Shown: positions 48,649 through 58,344, numbered from the stretch's first letter. The stretch: DNA of 64,000 bases from Qipengyuania pacifica (GCF_019857205.1 NZ_JAHWXO010000003.1:1-64000); one strand, 5' to 3'. The notes: generated from the letters alone by a model not told the origin. Translations and numbers: made by a program.

Positions 48649-49874
48649 GACAGCAGCGCCCGATTACCATTACTGGAGGAAAGCTGGTCACGCCCGATGG
48701 TGTGCGCGACGCCGCTATTCGATTCGTGGATGGCAATATCGTCGAGATCGGCGGTGAGGCGTATGATGGCGATCTGACTGTAGATGCGAAAGGGCTGCTC
48801 GTTGCACCCGGCCTTGTCGATCTTGGTGTTTTCGCCATCGACAAGCCGGCGTTTCACTTCGGCGGTATCACGCGGGCCGCTCTGATGCCCGATCAGTCGC
48901 CGCCCTTGGATCTGCCCAGCCGGACTTCCTACATCGCGAAAAGCGGCAAACCCGATTTTTGGGTGCACCCGCTCGCAGCGGCTAGCAGGGGTATGGAAGG
49001 GCGAGAGATCGCCGAGCTGGCACTGATGCGCCATGCCGGAGCGCTTGGTGTTGCGACTGGACGCCAGTGGATACCGGATTCGGGCGTGATGCTGCGGCTG
49101 CTGCAATATGCGGCTATGCTGGACATGGTCGTTATCGCGCATGCTGAAGATGCGGCACTGGTTGGCGGCGCTGTCGCAACTGCTGGCGAGATCGCAACGC
49201 GGCGCGGTTTGCCAAGCGCCCCAGCAGCAGCGGAGTCCATCGCCTTGGCCCGCGATATTGCGCTGGCTGAGCTGGCCAATGCGCGAATTCATTTCCGACA
49301 AGTGACGACACGCGATGGTCTGGAGATCGTGCGCGCAGCAAAGGTACGCGGGGCGAAGGTCACCTGCGGTATCACCCCCGCACATTTCATGTTGTCCGAC
49401 CTTGCGACGGTCGACTTTAGAACTTTCGCACGGCTATCCCCTCCATTGCGCAGCGAGGATGATCGGCATGCCGTGCGCGAGGCGATTGCCGATGGGACGA
49501 TCGATGTGATTGCCAGTGGCCATGATCCGCGCGGTCCGGAAGACAAGCGGCTGCCGTTTTCCGATGCAGAACCGGGCATGGCAGGGGCGGAAACATTGCT
49601 CGCCATGACCCTCTCGCTGGTGCGGGACGACGTTATCGACATGGGACGCGCTTTCGAACTGATTGCCGCCACGCCGGCAGGTATCCTGGGCGTAGATGCC
49701 GGCGTCATCGTGCAAGGGTACGAAGCCGACATCGTTCTGGTCGATCCGGATAAACCCTGGGTTATCCAGAGCGCCCGGATGGAAGCCACGGCAGGCAATA
49801 CGCCCTTCGACGGTCAGCCAACGCAGGGGCGCGTAACCGCCATGTACAAGGGCGGTGTCGAAATAGATTGTTAA
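48645..49874 (+). CDS. Dihydroorotase-like protein, probably non-catalytic PyrC'
   Basis: A 409-residue amidohydrolase-fold protein. The HxH metal motif expected after APGLVD is replaced by LGVFAIDK, and the His of the usual HxCHVST is replaced in HFRQVTT. Thus key zinc ligands are missing, as in the pyrC' pseudoenzymes that scaffold PyrB dodecamers (for example Pseudomonas). A true dihydroorotase should be elsewhere in the genome. Confidence 0.88.
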   Translation: MRQQRPITITGGKLVTPDGVRDAAIRFVDGNIVEIGGEAYDGDLTVDAKGLLVAPGLVDLGVFAIDKPAFHFGGITRAALMPDQSPPLDLPSRTSYIAKSGKPDFWVHPLAAASRGMEGREIAELALMRHAGALGVATGRQWIPDSGVMLRLLQYAAMLDMVVIAHAEDAALVGGAVATAGEIATRRGLPSAPAAAESIALARDIALAELANARIHFRQVTTRDGLEIVRAAKVRGAKVTCGITPAHFMLSDLATVDFRTFARLSPPLRSEDDRHAVREAIADGTIDVIASGHDPRGPEDKRLPFSDAEPGMAGAETLLAMTLSLVRDDVIDMGRAFELIAATPAGILGVDAGVIVQGYEADIVLVDPDKPWVIQSARMEATAGNTPFDGQPTQGRVTAMYKGGVEIDC

Positions 49875-49883
49875 GACACGAAA

Positions 49884-49913
49884 GACCCCGCCCGGATCGC
49901 TCCGAGCGGGGTC
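49884..49913. terminator. Bidirectional hairpin terminator
   Basis: GACCCCGC pairs with GCGGGGTC, plus an inner CGGA/TCCG stem around TCGC. It lies between the convergent pyrC-like gene and the SPOR lipoprotein gene; TCTTTC follows on the minus strand. Confidence 0.65.
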
Positions 49914-49944
49914 CATCGAGGGTCTGGTTAGAAAGGGTTGCGGA

Positions 49945-51252
49945 TCAGCGAGCTGCGACCCGCACGTCACCGCCGACTACATCGATTGCGCCCGGCAACG
50001 GACGGCTCGACGCGTAGGCGATGCAACCGCCACCTTTGCCTTTGACGCTGCTGCACATGGACTGAGCGGAAGCCTTGGCAAAGCCGGCCGCCGCCACGCG
50101 ATAATAGATCTTACCATTTACGCGAGCCTTTGTGATCACACGTTCGGCATCGCCGAGTTCGGGGTAGCGCTTGCGAAACTGCTTCCACGCTTCATTGGCG
50201 TCGGACATGGAAAAATACGAACCGAGCTGTACGTTGTAATCGCCACCGCGAGCGAGGCTGGCAGGGGCGGTGCTCTGTTTCATGCGGGACACTGCCGGTT
50301 TGCTGTCTGCAATCGGCATGGCTTGCACAACCTCGTTGCTTACGAAGCGGATACCCCCCGCGGTCGGTACGAGGCCGGCATCTGCAAGACTTGCATCCGC
50401 TCTGTCCATACTGACACTGGCTGAGCCTACTGGCGGGAGCTCGGAGGCAAACGCAAAATCGCGCTGTGCGGCGCTCGCGACCGGTTCTTCCATTTCGGCC
50501 GCGGCGAGCATGTCCACGCTCGGATGATTGGCGAGGGCGAGCATCTGCGGTTGGCCGGGGTCGGCCTGCGGGCGCACGCCGATCAGGTTCGCGATGCGGG
50601 TCGTGAAAGCTTCGGGTTGGATCATCGCGGCCCATTGGGAGATCCGGTCGCCCACCTCGTTTGCCGGTACGTCTTCCGAAACCATTACGCGCGCTGCGCG
50701 CCAATTGCCTTGCAAGGCATAGGCATAAGCAAGGTTCTGGCGCACCTTCGGGGTATTCTGGCCCGAACGCAGCGCATTGCTCAGTACGTTGACACCGTGA
50801 TCAGGACGACCGGCGAGCGCAACGGCGAGACCGAAATCGGCCGGATCGAGCATGCTGTCGAATCGCTGAAGCGTGCCAAGTGCCCCAGCTTGGTCGCCGA
50901 TAGCAATTTGCGAGAGCGCGTAACTGATAATCGTCCGGGGCGCGGTGTCACCCAATTCGATCGCCTCTGCAAAAGTGGTCGCCGCCGAAACGAAGCGTCC
51001 GTCTTCGAGATAGGCGTTGCCCAGGAGAGTACGGGTATTGGCATCGCGGGGCGCAGCAAGCACAGCGGCTTCGGCATACTCCACAGCCTTGGACGCCTTA
51101 CCCTTCAACAGTGCCGTTTCGGCATGTTCCGCCGAATATGCATGGCTTGGCGCTACCTTCCCCGTGCATCCGGTCAATGCGGTGGTCGCCAGCGCCGTTG
51201 TGACGGCGAGCTTTACGAACCGCTTGCTCGTGGCTTTCGTTTCGATGCTCAT
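49945..51252 (-). CDS. SPOR-domain TPR lipoprotein
   Basis: A 435-residue protein: signal peptide with lipobox ALTGC (Cys near residue 28), TPR-like helical repeats (residues about 45-200; LGNAYLEDGRFVSAATTFAE), a low-complexity linker, and a C-terminal SPOR domain (YNVQLGSYFSMSDANEAWKQ, YYRVAAAGFAKASAQSMCSS) that binds denuded glycan at septa. AAGGGGG precedes the ATG at 51252. Likely envelope/cell-division function, next to parA-type genes. Confidence 0.85.
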   Translation of the reverse strand: MSIETKATSKRFVKLAVTTALATTALTGCTGKVAPSHAYSAEHAETALLKGKASKAVEYAEAAVLAAPRDANTRTLLGNAYLEDGRFVSAATTFAEAIELGDTAPRTIISYALSQIAIGDQAGALGTLQRFDSMLDPADFGLAVALAGRPDHGVNVLSNALRSGQNTPKVRQNLAYAYALQGNWRAARVMVSEDVPANEVGDRISQWAAMIQPEAFTTRIANLIGVRPQADPGQPQMLALANHPSVDMLAAAEMEEPVASAAQRDFAFASELPPVGSASVSMDRADASLADAGLVPTAGGIRFVSNEVVQAMPIADSKPAVSRMKQSTAPASLARGGDYNVQLGSYFSMSDANEAWKQFRKRYPELGDAERVITKARVNGKIYYRVAAAGFAKASAQSMCSSVKGKGGGCIAYASSRPLPGAIDVVGGDVRVAAR

Positions 51253-51289
51253 TTTTACCCCCTTGACGGCGATCCCACGACGTCGGTGT

Positions 51290-51850
51290 TTACTTGTTAC
51301 CGTGCTGCACCTGGGCAGCGAGGCTTGCGATTTCCGGCATTTCGGCGAGCAGCGCGTCGAGCGCATCGGTCACCAACTGCTGCGCACTGCGGCCGCGCAC
51401 GGTACAGGCCAGTCGCAGCATCAAATGGCGTTCCTGATCGAGCCGGAGCGTGAAAGCTGCTCGCTTGCCCTGTAATTTGGCCGACTTGCGTACGACGGTC
51501 TTGCTAGCCCGCTCCGGCTTTTCCAGATGTGCCTGGATGCGATCCAAGGATTCGCGCACCTGATTTGGTGCGTTGTCTTCACCGACAGGGCGGCGTGCGC
51601 TTGGCTGCGGGGCAATGGCCACTACCTTGTCCTGCAGCGGCGCGGCCGCCGTGGTCTTTTCCTGAAGAGGTGAATGCGCCGCGAGTTCTTCCTCGCCCAT
51701 ATCGTTCCAGCCCAAATCTTCGAGATTGGCCGCGGCTTCTTTGCCATCGACCGGTCCAGGAATTCCAGACTGAGGACGCATGGCAGGCTTCGCGCCGCCC
51801 TTGCGTGCCAGCAGGGTGGAGGAGAGAGAGGCGAAATTGGCGTCAGACAT
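51290..51850 (-). CDS. Small protein with RHH-like C-terminal domain
   Basis: A 186-residue protein: disordered N-terminal 100 residues, a basic segment, then AFTLRLDQERHLMLRLACTV and RGRSAQQLVTDALDALLAEM, a strand-helix-helix resembling ribbon-helix-helix DNA-binding proteins. It is located between parA and the SPOR lipoprotein in the same direction, so it may be the cargo adaptor or DNA-binding partner of the ParA protein (inference). Confidence 0.7.
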   Translation of the reverse strand: MSDANFASLSSTLLARKGGAKPAMRPQSGIPGPVDGKEAAANLEDLGWNDMGEEELAAHSPLQEKTTAAAPLQDKVVAIAPQPSARRPVGEDNAPNQVRESLDRIQAHLEKPERASKTVVRKSAKLQGKRAAFTLRLDQERHLMLRLACTVRGRSAQQLVTDALDALLAEMPEIASLAAQVQHGNK

Positions 51851-51874
51851 ACGGCAGTCTCCGCCTGAAGGGTC

Positions 51875-52591
51875 TTATTGTGCCACGCGGCGGCCGAAGC
51901 CGCCGGCGGGACGATGGGCACCGGGCATCACGTTCTGTGCGTTCGGTGCGGCGAAGATCGTGCGACGGAAATTCTTTTCCAGACGGTCGGCGATATACTT
52001 CCACAGGGCGGTAACTTCGGCCGCCGAACGGCTTTCCGGATCGACTTCCATCACTGTACGGCCGTCGATCATCGAGGCGGCGAAATCCGTGCGATGGTGC
52101 AAGGTTATCGGCGCGACCGTGCCGTGCTGCGACAAGGCGACAGCGGCTTCGGAAGTGATCTTGGCCTTGGGCGTCGCGGCGTTGACGACGAATACCAGAG
52201 GCTTTCCGGCCCGTTCGCACAGATCGACCGTGGCGCCAACGGCGCGTAGATCGTGCGGGCTGGGGCGGGTCGGCACGACGATAAGTTCGGCAACGGATAT
52301 GACCGACTGGATAGCCATGGTGATGGCTGGCGGCGTATCGAGCACGGCCAGTTTGAAGCCCTGCTGCCGCAAGATGGCAAGATCAGTGGCAAGCCGTGCA
52401 ACCGTGGTCTGGGCGAAAGCGGGATATTCATCCTCACGCTCGTTCCACCAGTCTGCCAGCGAACCCTGGGGGTCGATATCGATCAGAACGACCGGCCCTG
52501 CTCCGGCGCGTTGGGCCTGAACGGCCAGATGTCCCGAGAGTGTGGTCTTCCCCGATCCACCCTTCTGCGATGCCAATGCCAGTACACGCAA
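51875..52591 (-). CDS. ParA/MinD-family ATPase
   Basis: A 238-residue deviant Walker ATPase. KGGSGKTT is at residues 10-17 (signature Lys10 and Lys15), with IDIDPQGSLADWW and LDTPPAITM. A TTG start at 52591 (MRVLALASQKGGSGKTT) has AGGGGG 8 nt upstream and is preferred over a TTG 33 bp earlier. It is not next to parB or gid genes, so it is not the chromosomal ParA; it probably positions an envelope or cytoplasmic cargo. Confidence 0.88.
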   Translation of the reverse strand: MRVLALASQKGGSGKTTLSGHLAVQAQRAGAGPVVLIDIDPQGSLADWWNEREDEYPAFAQTTVARLATDLAILRQQGFKLAVLDTPPAITMAIQSVISVAELIVVPTRPSPHDLRAVGATVDLCERAGKPLVFVVNAATPKAKITSEAAVALSQHGTVAPITLHHRTDFAASMIDGRTVMEVDPESRSAAEVTALWKYIADRLEKNFRRTIFAAPNAQNVMPGAHRPAGGFGRRVAQ

Positions 52592-52830
52592 GACTTGGTC
52601 CCCCTGGTTTGCGCCTGTATCCAATTTACCTTTGCCGCAAACATCTGCAGCGGCCTTGGCATGGCAATCGCAGACCAGCCCTAATTTTAAGTTAACCGGG
52701 CGACATCAATGCCGGCTGGGAACTGGATGTTTGCCTGGCAACACTTTGCTAATAGGTGATTTACTATAGGATGCCTCGGATAAGGTGTGCTCCGGCGCGC
52801 CGACGACTATCGAGAGGCTTCATAGTGCAT

Positions 52831-53877
52831 ATGGCAAAGACGATATGGTTCGCCGGCGTGGCAGCCGCTGCAATCGGATTTTCCGTAGCAGCAAACGCCG
52901 ATGTCAAAGCGGGCGTCGATGCCTGGACCGATGGCAATTTCGCCAATGCCGTACGCGAATGGGCGGGACCTGCCAAACAAGGTGATCCCGACGCACAGTT
53001 CAACATGGCACAGGCCTATCGGCTGGGACGCGGTGTGGATCAGGATGTCGTGCAGGCAGAGGCACTCTACGCAAAGGCGGCGGCGCAAGGACACGTGAGA
53101 GCTGCCGATAATTACGGGCTGCTTCTGTTCCAGCGGGGCGCACGCGAGGAAGCAATGCCATATGTGACGGCAGCGGCGCGGCGGGGTGATCCGCGCGCTC
53201 AATATCTACTCGGCATTGCACATTTCAACGGCGATCTGGCCGAAAAGGACTGGCGCCGGGCCTATGCCCTGCTGACGCTGGCCAACTCTACCGGCCTGCC
53301 ACAAGCGCGCGCCGCAATTGCACAGATGGATGAATATATTTCGCTGGAAGAAAGGCAGGAAGCACAGTCGCTTGCCTCCACTCTGAAGGCGGAGGCTGAA
53401 GCTGCCCGGGCCCGCGAACTGGCGGCGGTCGATCTCGCGTTGGGAACCGACAATCCGTCGGTAGCGAGCACACCGTCCCGACCCTCAAAGCCCGGCGCGG
53501 ATTACACCGTAGCGGCGTTGCCGCCTGCAAGTGTACCGGGGCCATCCAAAGATGCGCCTTCTCGTGGAGCAGCGGCGGCATCGGGCAGTACAACTGCCCC
53601 CGCTGCTGCTGGACCAGCATCGGCTACGCCCGCTTCGGTAAAGCCGCAGGACGGACCATGGAAGGTGCAATTGGGTGCCTTCGGTGTGCCTGGAAATGCA
53701 GAGCGACTGTGGGAAAAACTCTCTGACCGAGCGGAAATCAAGGGCCGATCCCGTCTGCTGGTCAAATCCGGCAGACTTACGGTCCTGACGGCTGGAGGAT
53801 ATCAATCCCGAAGCGAAGCTGAGGCAGCTTGTAGCGCTCTCAAGCGTGCCGGACAGGATTGCCTCGTTGCGCGCTAA
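52831..53877 (+). CDS. Sel1-repeat/SPOR-domain secreted protein
   Basis: A 348-residue protein: signal peptide (FAGVAAAAIGFSVAANA), several Sel1-like repeats (QFNMAQAYRLGRGVDQDVVQ, AEALYAKAAAQGHVRAADNY), an Ala/Pro/Ser linker and a C-terminal SPOR domain (PWKVQLGAFGVPGNAERLWE). Divergent from parA with about 240 bp between the starts. With the SPOR lipoprotein it makes a second septal-glycan-binding protein in the same locus. Confidence 0.88.
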   Translation: MAKTIWFAGVAAAAIGFSVAANADVKAGVDAWTDGNFANAVREWAGPAKQGDPDAQFNMAQAYRLGRGVDQDVVQAEALYAKAAAQGHVRAADNYGLLLFQRGAREEAMPYVTAAARRGDPRAQYLLGIAHFNGDLAEKDWRRAYALLTLANSTGLPQARAAIAQMDEYISLEERQEAQSLASTLKAEAEAARARELAAVDLALGTDNPSVASTPSRPSKPGADYTVAALPPASVPGPSKDAPSRGAAAASGSTTAPAAAGPASATPASVKPQDGPWKVQLGAFGVPGNAERLWEKLSDRAEIKGRSRLLVKSGRLTVLTAGGYQSRSEAEAACSALKRAGQDCLVAR

Positions 53878-53936
53878 GCCGCGCAGCTTGGCAACGAAAC
53901 TGGCACTGTTAATGCGGTCCTGAACAGGGAGCCGTG

Positions 53937-55226
53937 ATGCAGGATAATCAGGAATTGGCGCCGGATATGGGCGGAGATGCGCGCGCGGCGCCGGCGGCAG
54001 ATGGCGGATCGGGCAGGATCGCCAGTCTGGATTTCATTCGCGGCATCGCGGTCATGGGAATTCTCGCAGCGAATATCGTGGCTTTCGGCCAGCCGATGAC
54101 TGCCTACATGTTCCCCGGCGCGTTCACCGTTCCGCATAGCGAGGCGGAAAACTGGATGTGGGTGGCGCAGTTCGTTCTGATCGACGGGAAGATGCGCGGC
54201 CTGTTTTCCCTGCTATTCGGGGCGGGAATATATCTGTTCCTGGAAAAGGCCTGGGCGCGCGGGGCGGGCATCTGGCTGCAGATACAAAGGCTTTTCTGGC
54301 TCGGCCTTTTCGGGCTGATCCATTTCTTCTTCATATGGCGCGGGGACATCCTGTTCCTCTACGCCTGTGCGGGGCTGGCTGCGTTGCTGTTTGTCGGCCT
54401 TTCGCGCCGCAAGCAATTGGTCTTCGGTCTGCTCGGTTATCTCGGCGGCGCGCTACTGTATACAGCTTCGGTGGGGTTTCTGCCGCTTGTCGCCGACACG
54501 GACATGGGCGCTCAAGCAGGGTACGCCCAATTGGCGAATGAACTCGAACAATCCAAGCAGGACGAGCTTGCCGATGGCCGACTTGAGACAGACCTCATCT
54601 CAGGTGGCCGTTACGCAGAATGGGTGCATCATAATCTGACTGCCCACGCCGACGGGCTACCTTCTTCCCTCTTTCTGTTCTGGTTTGAAACGTTGCCGCT
54701 GATGCTGATCGGTATGGCGGCGTACCGCTACGGACTTTTCGATGGTCGGATTGCAAGTCGACAGCAGCGCAGATGGGGATGGGGGCTGCTGTTGACCGGC
54801 GCTGTATTCACCTTTCCAGTAGCGTTGTGGGCGAAAAGCGCCGGACTGACGTATTACGGGACGTTGGCGGCTATGGTTGGCTGGTCCATGGGCCCGCGCC
54901 TGCTGTGCGTACTGGGCCTGGTCGCCTTGCTCGCACTCTGGGGCCGGAGCGCCGGAGGCTGGCTGGCAGCACGTGTTTCGGCTGCCGGGCGCGCCGCTTT
55001 TAGCAATTATCTCGGCACTTCGATCGTGATGCTGTTTGTGTTTCACGGGTGGGCCGGCGGTTTGTTCGGAAGACTGGGCCGCAGCGAACTTTATCTGGTC
55101 ATGTTTGCAGGCTGGGTGCTGATGCTCTTGTGGTCGAAGCCGTGGCTCGATCGCTATCGGTTCGGCCCGCTCGAGTGGTTATGGCGATGCTTAACCTATC
55201 GGCGGCTTTTTCCGATGAGACGATGA
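53937..55226 (+). CDS. DUF418 family membrane protein
   Basis: A 429-residue protein with about 8-10 membrane spans. RIASLDFIRGIAVMGILAAN at the start and the C-terminal LGTSIVMLFVFHGW to LWSKPWLDRYRFGPLEWLWR are hallmarks of the DUF418/YeiB family. GGGAG lies 5 nt before the ATG. Transport or acyltransferase roles have been proposed for the family; nothing specific is seen here. Confidence 0.88.
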   Translation: MQDNQELAPDMGGDARAAPAADGGSGRIASLDFIRGIAVMGILAANIVAFGQPMTAYMFPGAFTVPHSEAENWMWVAQFVLIDGKMRGLFSLLFGAGIYLFLEKAWARGAGIWLQIQRLFWLGLFGLIHFFFIWRGDILFLYACAGLAALLFVGLSRRKQLVFGLLGYLGGALLYTASVGFLPLVADTDMGAQAGYAQLANELEQSKQDELADGRLETDLISGGRYAEWVHHNLTAHADGLPSSLFLFWFETLPLMLIGMAAYRYGLFDGRIASRQQRRWGWGLLLTGAVFTFPVALWAKSAGLTYYGTLAAMVGWSMGPRLLCVLGLVALLALWGRSAGGWLAARVSAAGRAAFSNYLGTSIVMLFVFHGWAGGLFGRLGRSELYLVMFAGWVLMLLWSKPWLDRYRFGPLEWLWRCLTYRRLFPMRR

Positions 55227-55293
55227 ATGCCCTTGCTAATGCGAACGACTCTCACTAGAGATGAGTTTGCGAGTCAGTCGCAGGAGCCTTCTA

Positions 55294-55482
55294 GTGTACA
55301 TTTGCATCTGCAATGCCATCCGGGAAAGCGAACTAAGACGCGCCGCTCGTCATGTGTCTGGCGACGCCGAAGCCTGTTATGCTGCCATGGGAAAGTCACC
55401 ATGCTGCGGCTGCTGCCTCGATGAGGCGGACTGCATTCTCGAAGATGAGCGCGAACTCGGCTACGTGCCGGCAGCAGCCTGA
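55294..55482 (+). CDS. bfd: Bacterioferritin-associated ferredoxin
   Basis: A 62-residue protein beginning YICICNAI with SPCCGCC later: the four Cys that bind the [2Fe-2S] cluster of Bfd. A GTG start at 55294 with AGGAG upstream is chosen; an upstream ATG at 55261 would add 11 atypical residues. It donates electrons to release iron from bacterioferritin, the product of the next gene. Confidence 0.87.
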   Translation: MYICICNAIRESELRRAARHVSGDAEACYAAMGKSPCCGCCLDEADCILEDERELGYVPAAA

Positions 55483-55510
55483 ATCTCCGCTAACGCAAAT
55501 CGCTCGCAAG

Positions 55511-55533
55511 TGGCAGAATTCTGCCATTTTTTT
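55511..55533 (+). terminator. Rho-independent terminator between bfd and bfr
   Basis: TGGCAG/CTGCCA stem with AATT loop, followed directly by a run of seven T. It separates bfd from bfr, which therefore needs its own promoter. Confidence 0.8.
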
Positions 55534-55606
55534 GGCTTTTCACTTGCTAATCGGCTGTTGGCGTGGGCATAGGCCCGCAACACGTTAATGCAATGGAGCC
55601 ACCGCG

Positions 55607-56098
55607 ATGAAGGGCGATGAAAAGGTCATCGAGTTCCTGAACAAGGCACTCACTAACGAATTGACCGCGATCAATCAGTATTGGCTCCATTATCGCGTCC
55701 TGGCAGATTGGGGCGTGAGCAAACTTGCCGAGTATGAGCGGCACGAATCAATCGACGAGATGAAGCACGCGGATGTGCTGGCGGAACGGATCCTGTTTCT
55801 TAACGGCCTTCCCAACTTTCAGGCGATCCACAAGCTGAAGGTCGGCGAAACGGTCGAGGAAATCCTCAAGGCCGATCTGGCGGTCGAAATGGAAGCCATC
55901 CCGCTTCTCAAGGACGCCATCGCGCACTGCGAGGAAGTTCGCGATTTTACGACGCGCGAAATTTTCGAACGCATCCTCGAAAGCGAAGAAGAGCACGTCG
56001 ACTTCCTGGAAACCCAGTTCGACATGATTGCGCGGATGGGCCTCGAAAACTACGTCCAGCTCAACAGCAAGCCGGCAGGGGAAGGCGAAGAAGGCTGA
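55607..56098 (+). CDS. bfr: Bacterioferritin
   Basis: A 163-residue ferritin-like protein. Ferroxidase ligands are visible in ELTAINQYWLHYR, YERHESIDEMKHAD (Glu, His; Met is the heme ligand of Bfr) and ILESEEEHVDFLE. It forms 24-mers that store iron. GGAG precedes the ATG. Confidence 0.96.
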   Translation: MKGDEKVIEFLNKALTNELTAINQYWLHYRVLADWGVSKLAEYERHESIDEMKHADVLAERILFLNGLPNFQAIHKLKVGETVEEILKADLAVEMEAIPLLKDAIAHCEEVRDFTTREIFERILESEEEHVDFLETQFDMIARMGLENYVQLNSKPAGEGEEG

Positions 56099-56115
56099 GT
56101 GGAAGCCCCGGTGGG

Positions 56116-56322
56116 TTAGTTCACGCGCCAGAAGGTTGCGTAGACGCCGCCATGTTTGGACAGCTTCGCAAGACGCTGCTCTCCATCCCAGATTTCGGCG
56201 TCCCCATTTCCGACATTGATATCGGCGATCGTGAGAGCGGTCGCGATATCAGGAGCTTCGAGGGCAAAGTCCTCGTTACGGAAATCAGTCTTCGCATGGA
56301 TAGCTACACGGAGCTTGGTCAT
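56116..56322 (-). CDS. Hypothetical protein
   Basis: A 68-residue protein (MTKLRVAIHAKTDFRNEDFA, ATALTIADINVGNGDAEIWD). Looks like a small alpha/beta domain. Convergent with bfr. The stretch 56323-56440 holds no gene I can support. Confidence 0.6.
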   Translation of the reverse strand: MTKLRVAIHAKTDFRNEDFALEAPDIATALTIADINVGNGDAEIWDGEQRLAKLSKHGGVYATFWRVN

Positions 56323-56440
56323 ATCTTGTCTCCTGCCCACCAAGGGCAGCTATGCCATACGCATATGAACACTGGCAGACGGTTTTCTACCGATTGTCGC
56401 AGAATCGGCTTCGGTTGGTCGCAACCTCAAGAAAAAAGCG

Positions 56441-56938
56441 TCAGGACGCTACGGAATCGCGCCGTTCCCGCATGCGCTCCAGGTTGCGACGGGCGGCCGT
56501 GCGCGTCTCCATCAGAAAAGATCCAAGGCCGGCGACCAGCAACCCCATTGAAATAATCCAGGTCATCGCAACGAGTGTACCGAGCGGCGCATAAACGAAG
56601 GCACTGATGAACAGCAAGACGATGACGACGCTGATTGCCAGCGCCGATGCCGTGCTGAACATCACGGCGCGCTGGGCGAATACACGCCGTTTTTCCAGTG
56701 CGGGCAGTTCCCTGCGCATTGCGGTGACATCTCCATCCTCGCCTGCATCGAGGATGCGTTCAATCTTGTTCGCGACCCAGATCAGTCGATTGGTCATGAC
56801 ATTCATGACGGCGCCGATGCCTGCAAGCAGGAAGGCCGGTGCCAAGCTGAGCTGGACGACCTGCTGGACGCGCAGGCTCGAACTGGTCCGTTCGAGCAGT
56901 TCGCTACCAGGAAGAGTAATCAAGACGTCCAGCAGCAC
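56441..56938 (-). CDS. DUF2721 membrane protein
   Basis: A 165-residue protein: VQQVVQLSLAPAFLLAGIGA then VMNVMTNRLIWVANKIERIL is the DUF2721 signature; three membrane segments in total. Lies 5 bp after der in the same direction. Function unknown. Confidence 0.85.
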   Translation of the reverse strand: MLLDVLITLPGSELLERTSSSLRVQQVVQLSLAPAFLLAGIGAVMNVMTNRLIWVANKIERILDAGEDGDVTAMRRELPALEKRRVFAQRAVMFSTASALAISVVIVLLFISAFVYAPLGTLVAMTWIISMGLLVAGLGSFLMETRTAARRNLERMRERRDSVAS

Positions 56939-56943
56939 TGCAT

Positions 56944-58344
56944 TCAGTCCTTTTGATACGGATTCTTGGGACTTTTCAGCACCACACGCACAGGCACGGC
57001 ATCGAAACCGAGCTTGTCACGAATTCCGTTCACCAGATACCGCTCATAACTTTTGGGAAGCATGTCGAGCCGCGTGCCGAACACGACGAAACGCGGAGGG
57101 CGGATGCTTGCCTGAGTAATGTAGCGCAGTTTGATGCGCTTGCCCTTGGGGGCTGGAGGCGGATTGGCTTCAAGCGCGTCGTCGAACCAACGGTTGAGCG
57201 CTGCTGTTGGAACCCGGCGGCTCCATATCTCCCGCAACTCGAATGCCGCGCCGATCATCTGGTCAAGGCCCTTGCCGGTCTTGGCGCTCACTGCGATCAG
57301 CGGCACCCCGCGGACCTGTGCAAGACCTTCGTTCAACGCAGCCCGAATGCCGTTGAAAAGCGCGCTGGCATCTTCCGCAACATCCCATTTGTTGATGGCG
57401 ATCATCAGCGCACGCCCTTCCTCGAGCACCATACTGGCAATCTTGAGATCCTGTGCCTCAAGCCCGCGCGTCGCGTCCAACAGCAGCACGACGACTTCCG
57501 CAAAATCCACGGCGCGACGGGCATCTGCCACCGACAGCCGTTCGAGCTTGTCGACGACTTGCGCCTTCTTGCGCATGCCGGCGGTATCGATCAGCCGTAT
57601 CTCGCGGCTCTCACCGTCCCGGGGATCGGTCCAGTCCCAGTCGATCGCAATGGAATCGCGAGTAATGCCCGCTTCGGGACCGGTAAGCAGGCGGTCCTCG
57701 CCAAGCAGGCGATTTATCAGCGTCGATTTGCCGGCGTTTGGGCGCCCGACGATTGCCAACTTCAGCGGACCGGCGAGCAGAGCCTCTTCGTCTTTTTCAT
57801 TGATCTCGGCCTCAATCTCGTTCGCTTCGGACTTTGCTCCTATGATTGGCCACAGCCGATCAAATAGGTCCGCAATGCCCTCGCCGTGTTCGGCGCTGAT
57901 TCCGGCCGGTTCACCAAAACCGAGGGAGAAGCTTTCATAGATCCCGGCATCGCCTTGGCTGCCTTCAGCCTTGTTGGCGACCAACACAACAGGCACTCTC
58001 TGTCCGCGCAACCAGCGCGCGATTTCTTCGTCCAGCGGCGTCAGCCCGACACGCGAATCGAATACGAAAAGCGCTGCATCCGCACCTTCCAGGCTCACTT
58101 CGGTTTGCTTGCGCATGCGACCGGGCAAGGTGTCGGGATCATCATCTTCCCACCCGGCTGTATCGACGATCTGGAAATCCAGTCCCGCAATCGTCGCATC
58201 GCCGAACCGGCGATCGCGCGTAACGCCGGGTTGATCGTCGACCAGCGCCAGCCGCTTACCTACAAGGCGGTTGAACAGCGTCGACTTACCGACATTGGGC
58301 CGGCCAATGATGATCACTGTCGGTTTGGAAGATGAGGGGTGCAT
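56944..58344 (-). CDS. der: Ribosome biogenesis GTPase Der (EngA)
   Basis: A 466-residue tandem GTPase: G1 boxes GRPNVGKS (near residues 14-21) and GRPNAGKS (near 190), each with its DTAG and NKxD motifs (VDTAGWEDD, LVANKAEG; IDTAGMRKK, INKWDVAE), and a C-terminal KH-like domain. It acts in 50S ribosome maturation. The ATG at 58344 starts just before the first G domain. Confidence 0.96.
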   Translation of the reverse strand: MHPSSSKPTVIIIGRPNVGKSTLFNRLVGKRLALVDDQPGVTRDRRFGDATIAGLDFQIVDTAGWEDDDPDTLPGRMRKQTEVSLEGADAALFVFDSRVGLTPLDEEIARWLRGQRVPVVLVANKAEGSQGDAGIYESFSLGFGEPAGISAEHGEGIADLFDRLWPIIGAKSEANEIEAEINEKDEEALLAGPLKLAIVGRPNAGKSTLINRLLGEDRLLTGPEAGITRDSIAIDWDWTDPRDGESREIRLIDTAGMRKKAQVVDKLERLSVADARRAVDFAEVVVLLLDATRGLEAQDLKIASMVLEEGRALMIAINKWDVAEDASALFNGIRAALNEGLAQVRGVPLIAVSAKTGKGLDQMIGAAFELREIWSRRVPTAALNRWFDDALEANPPPAPKGKRIKLRYITQASIRPPRFVVFGTRLDMLPKSYERYLVNGIRDKLGFDAVPVRVVLKSPKNPYQKD

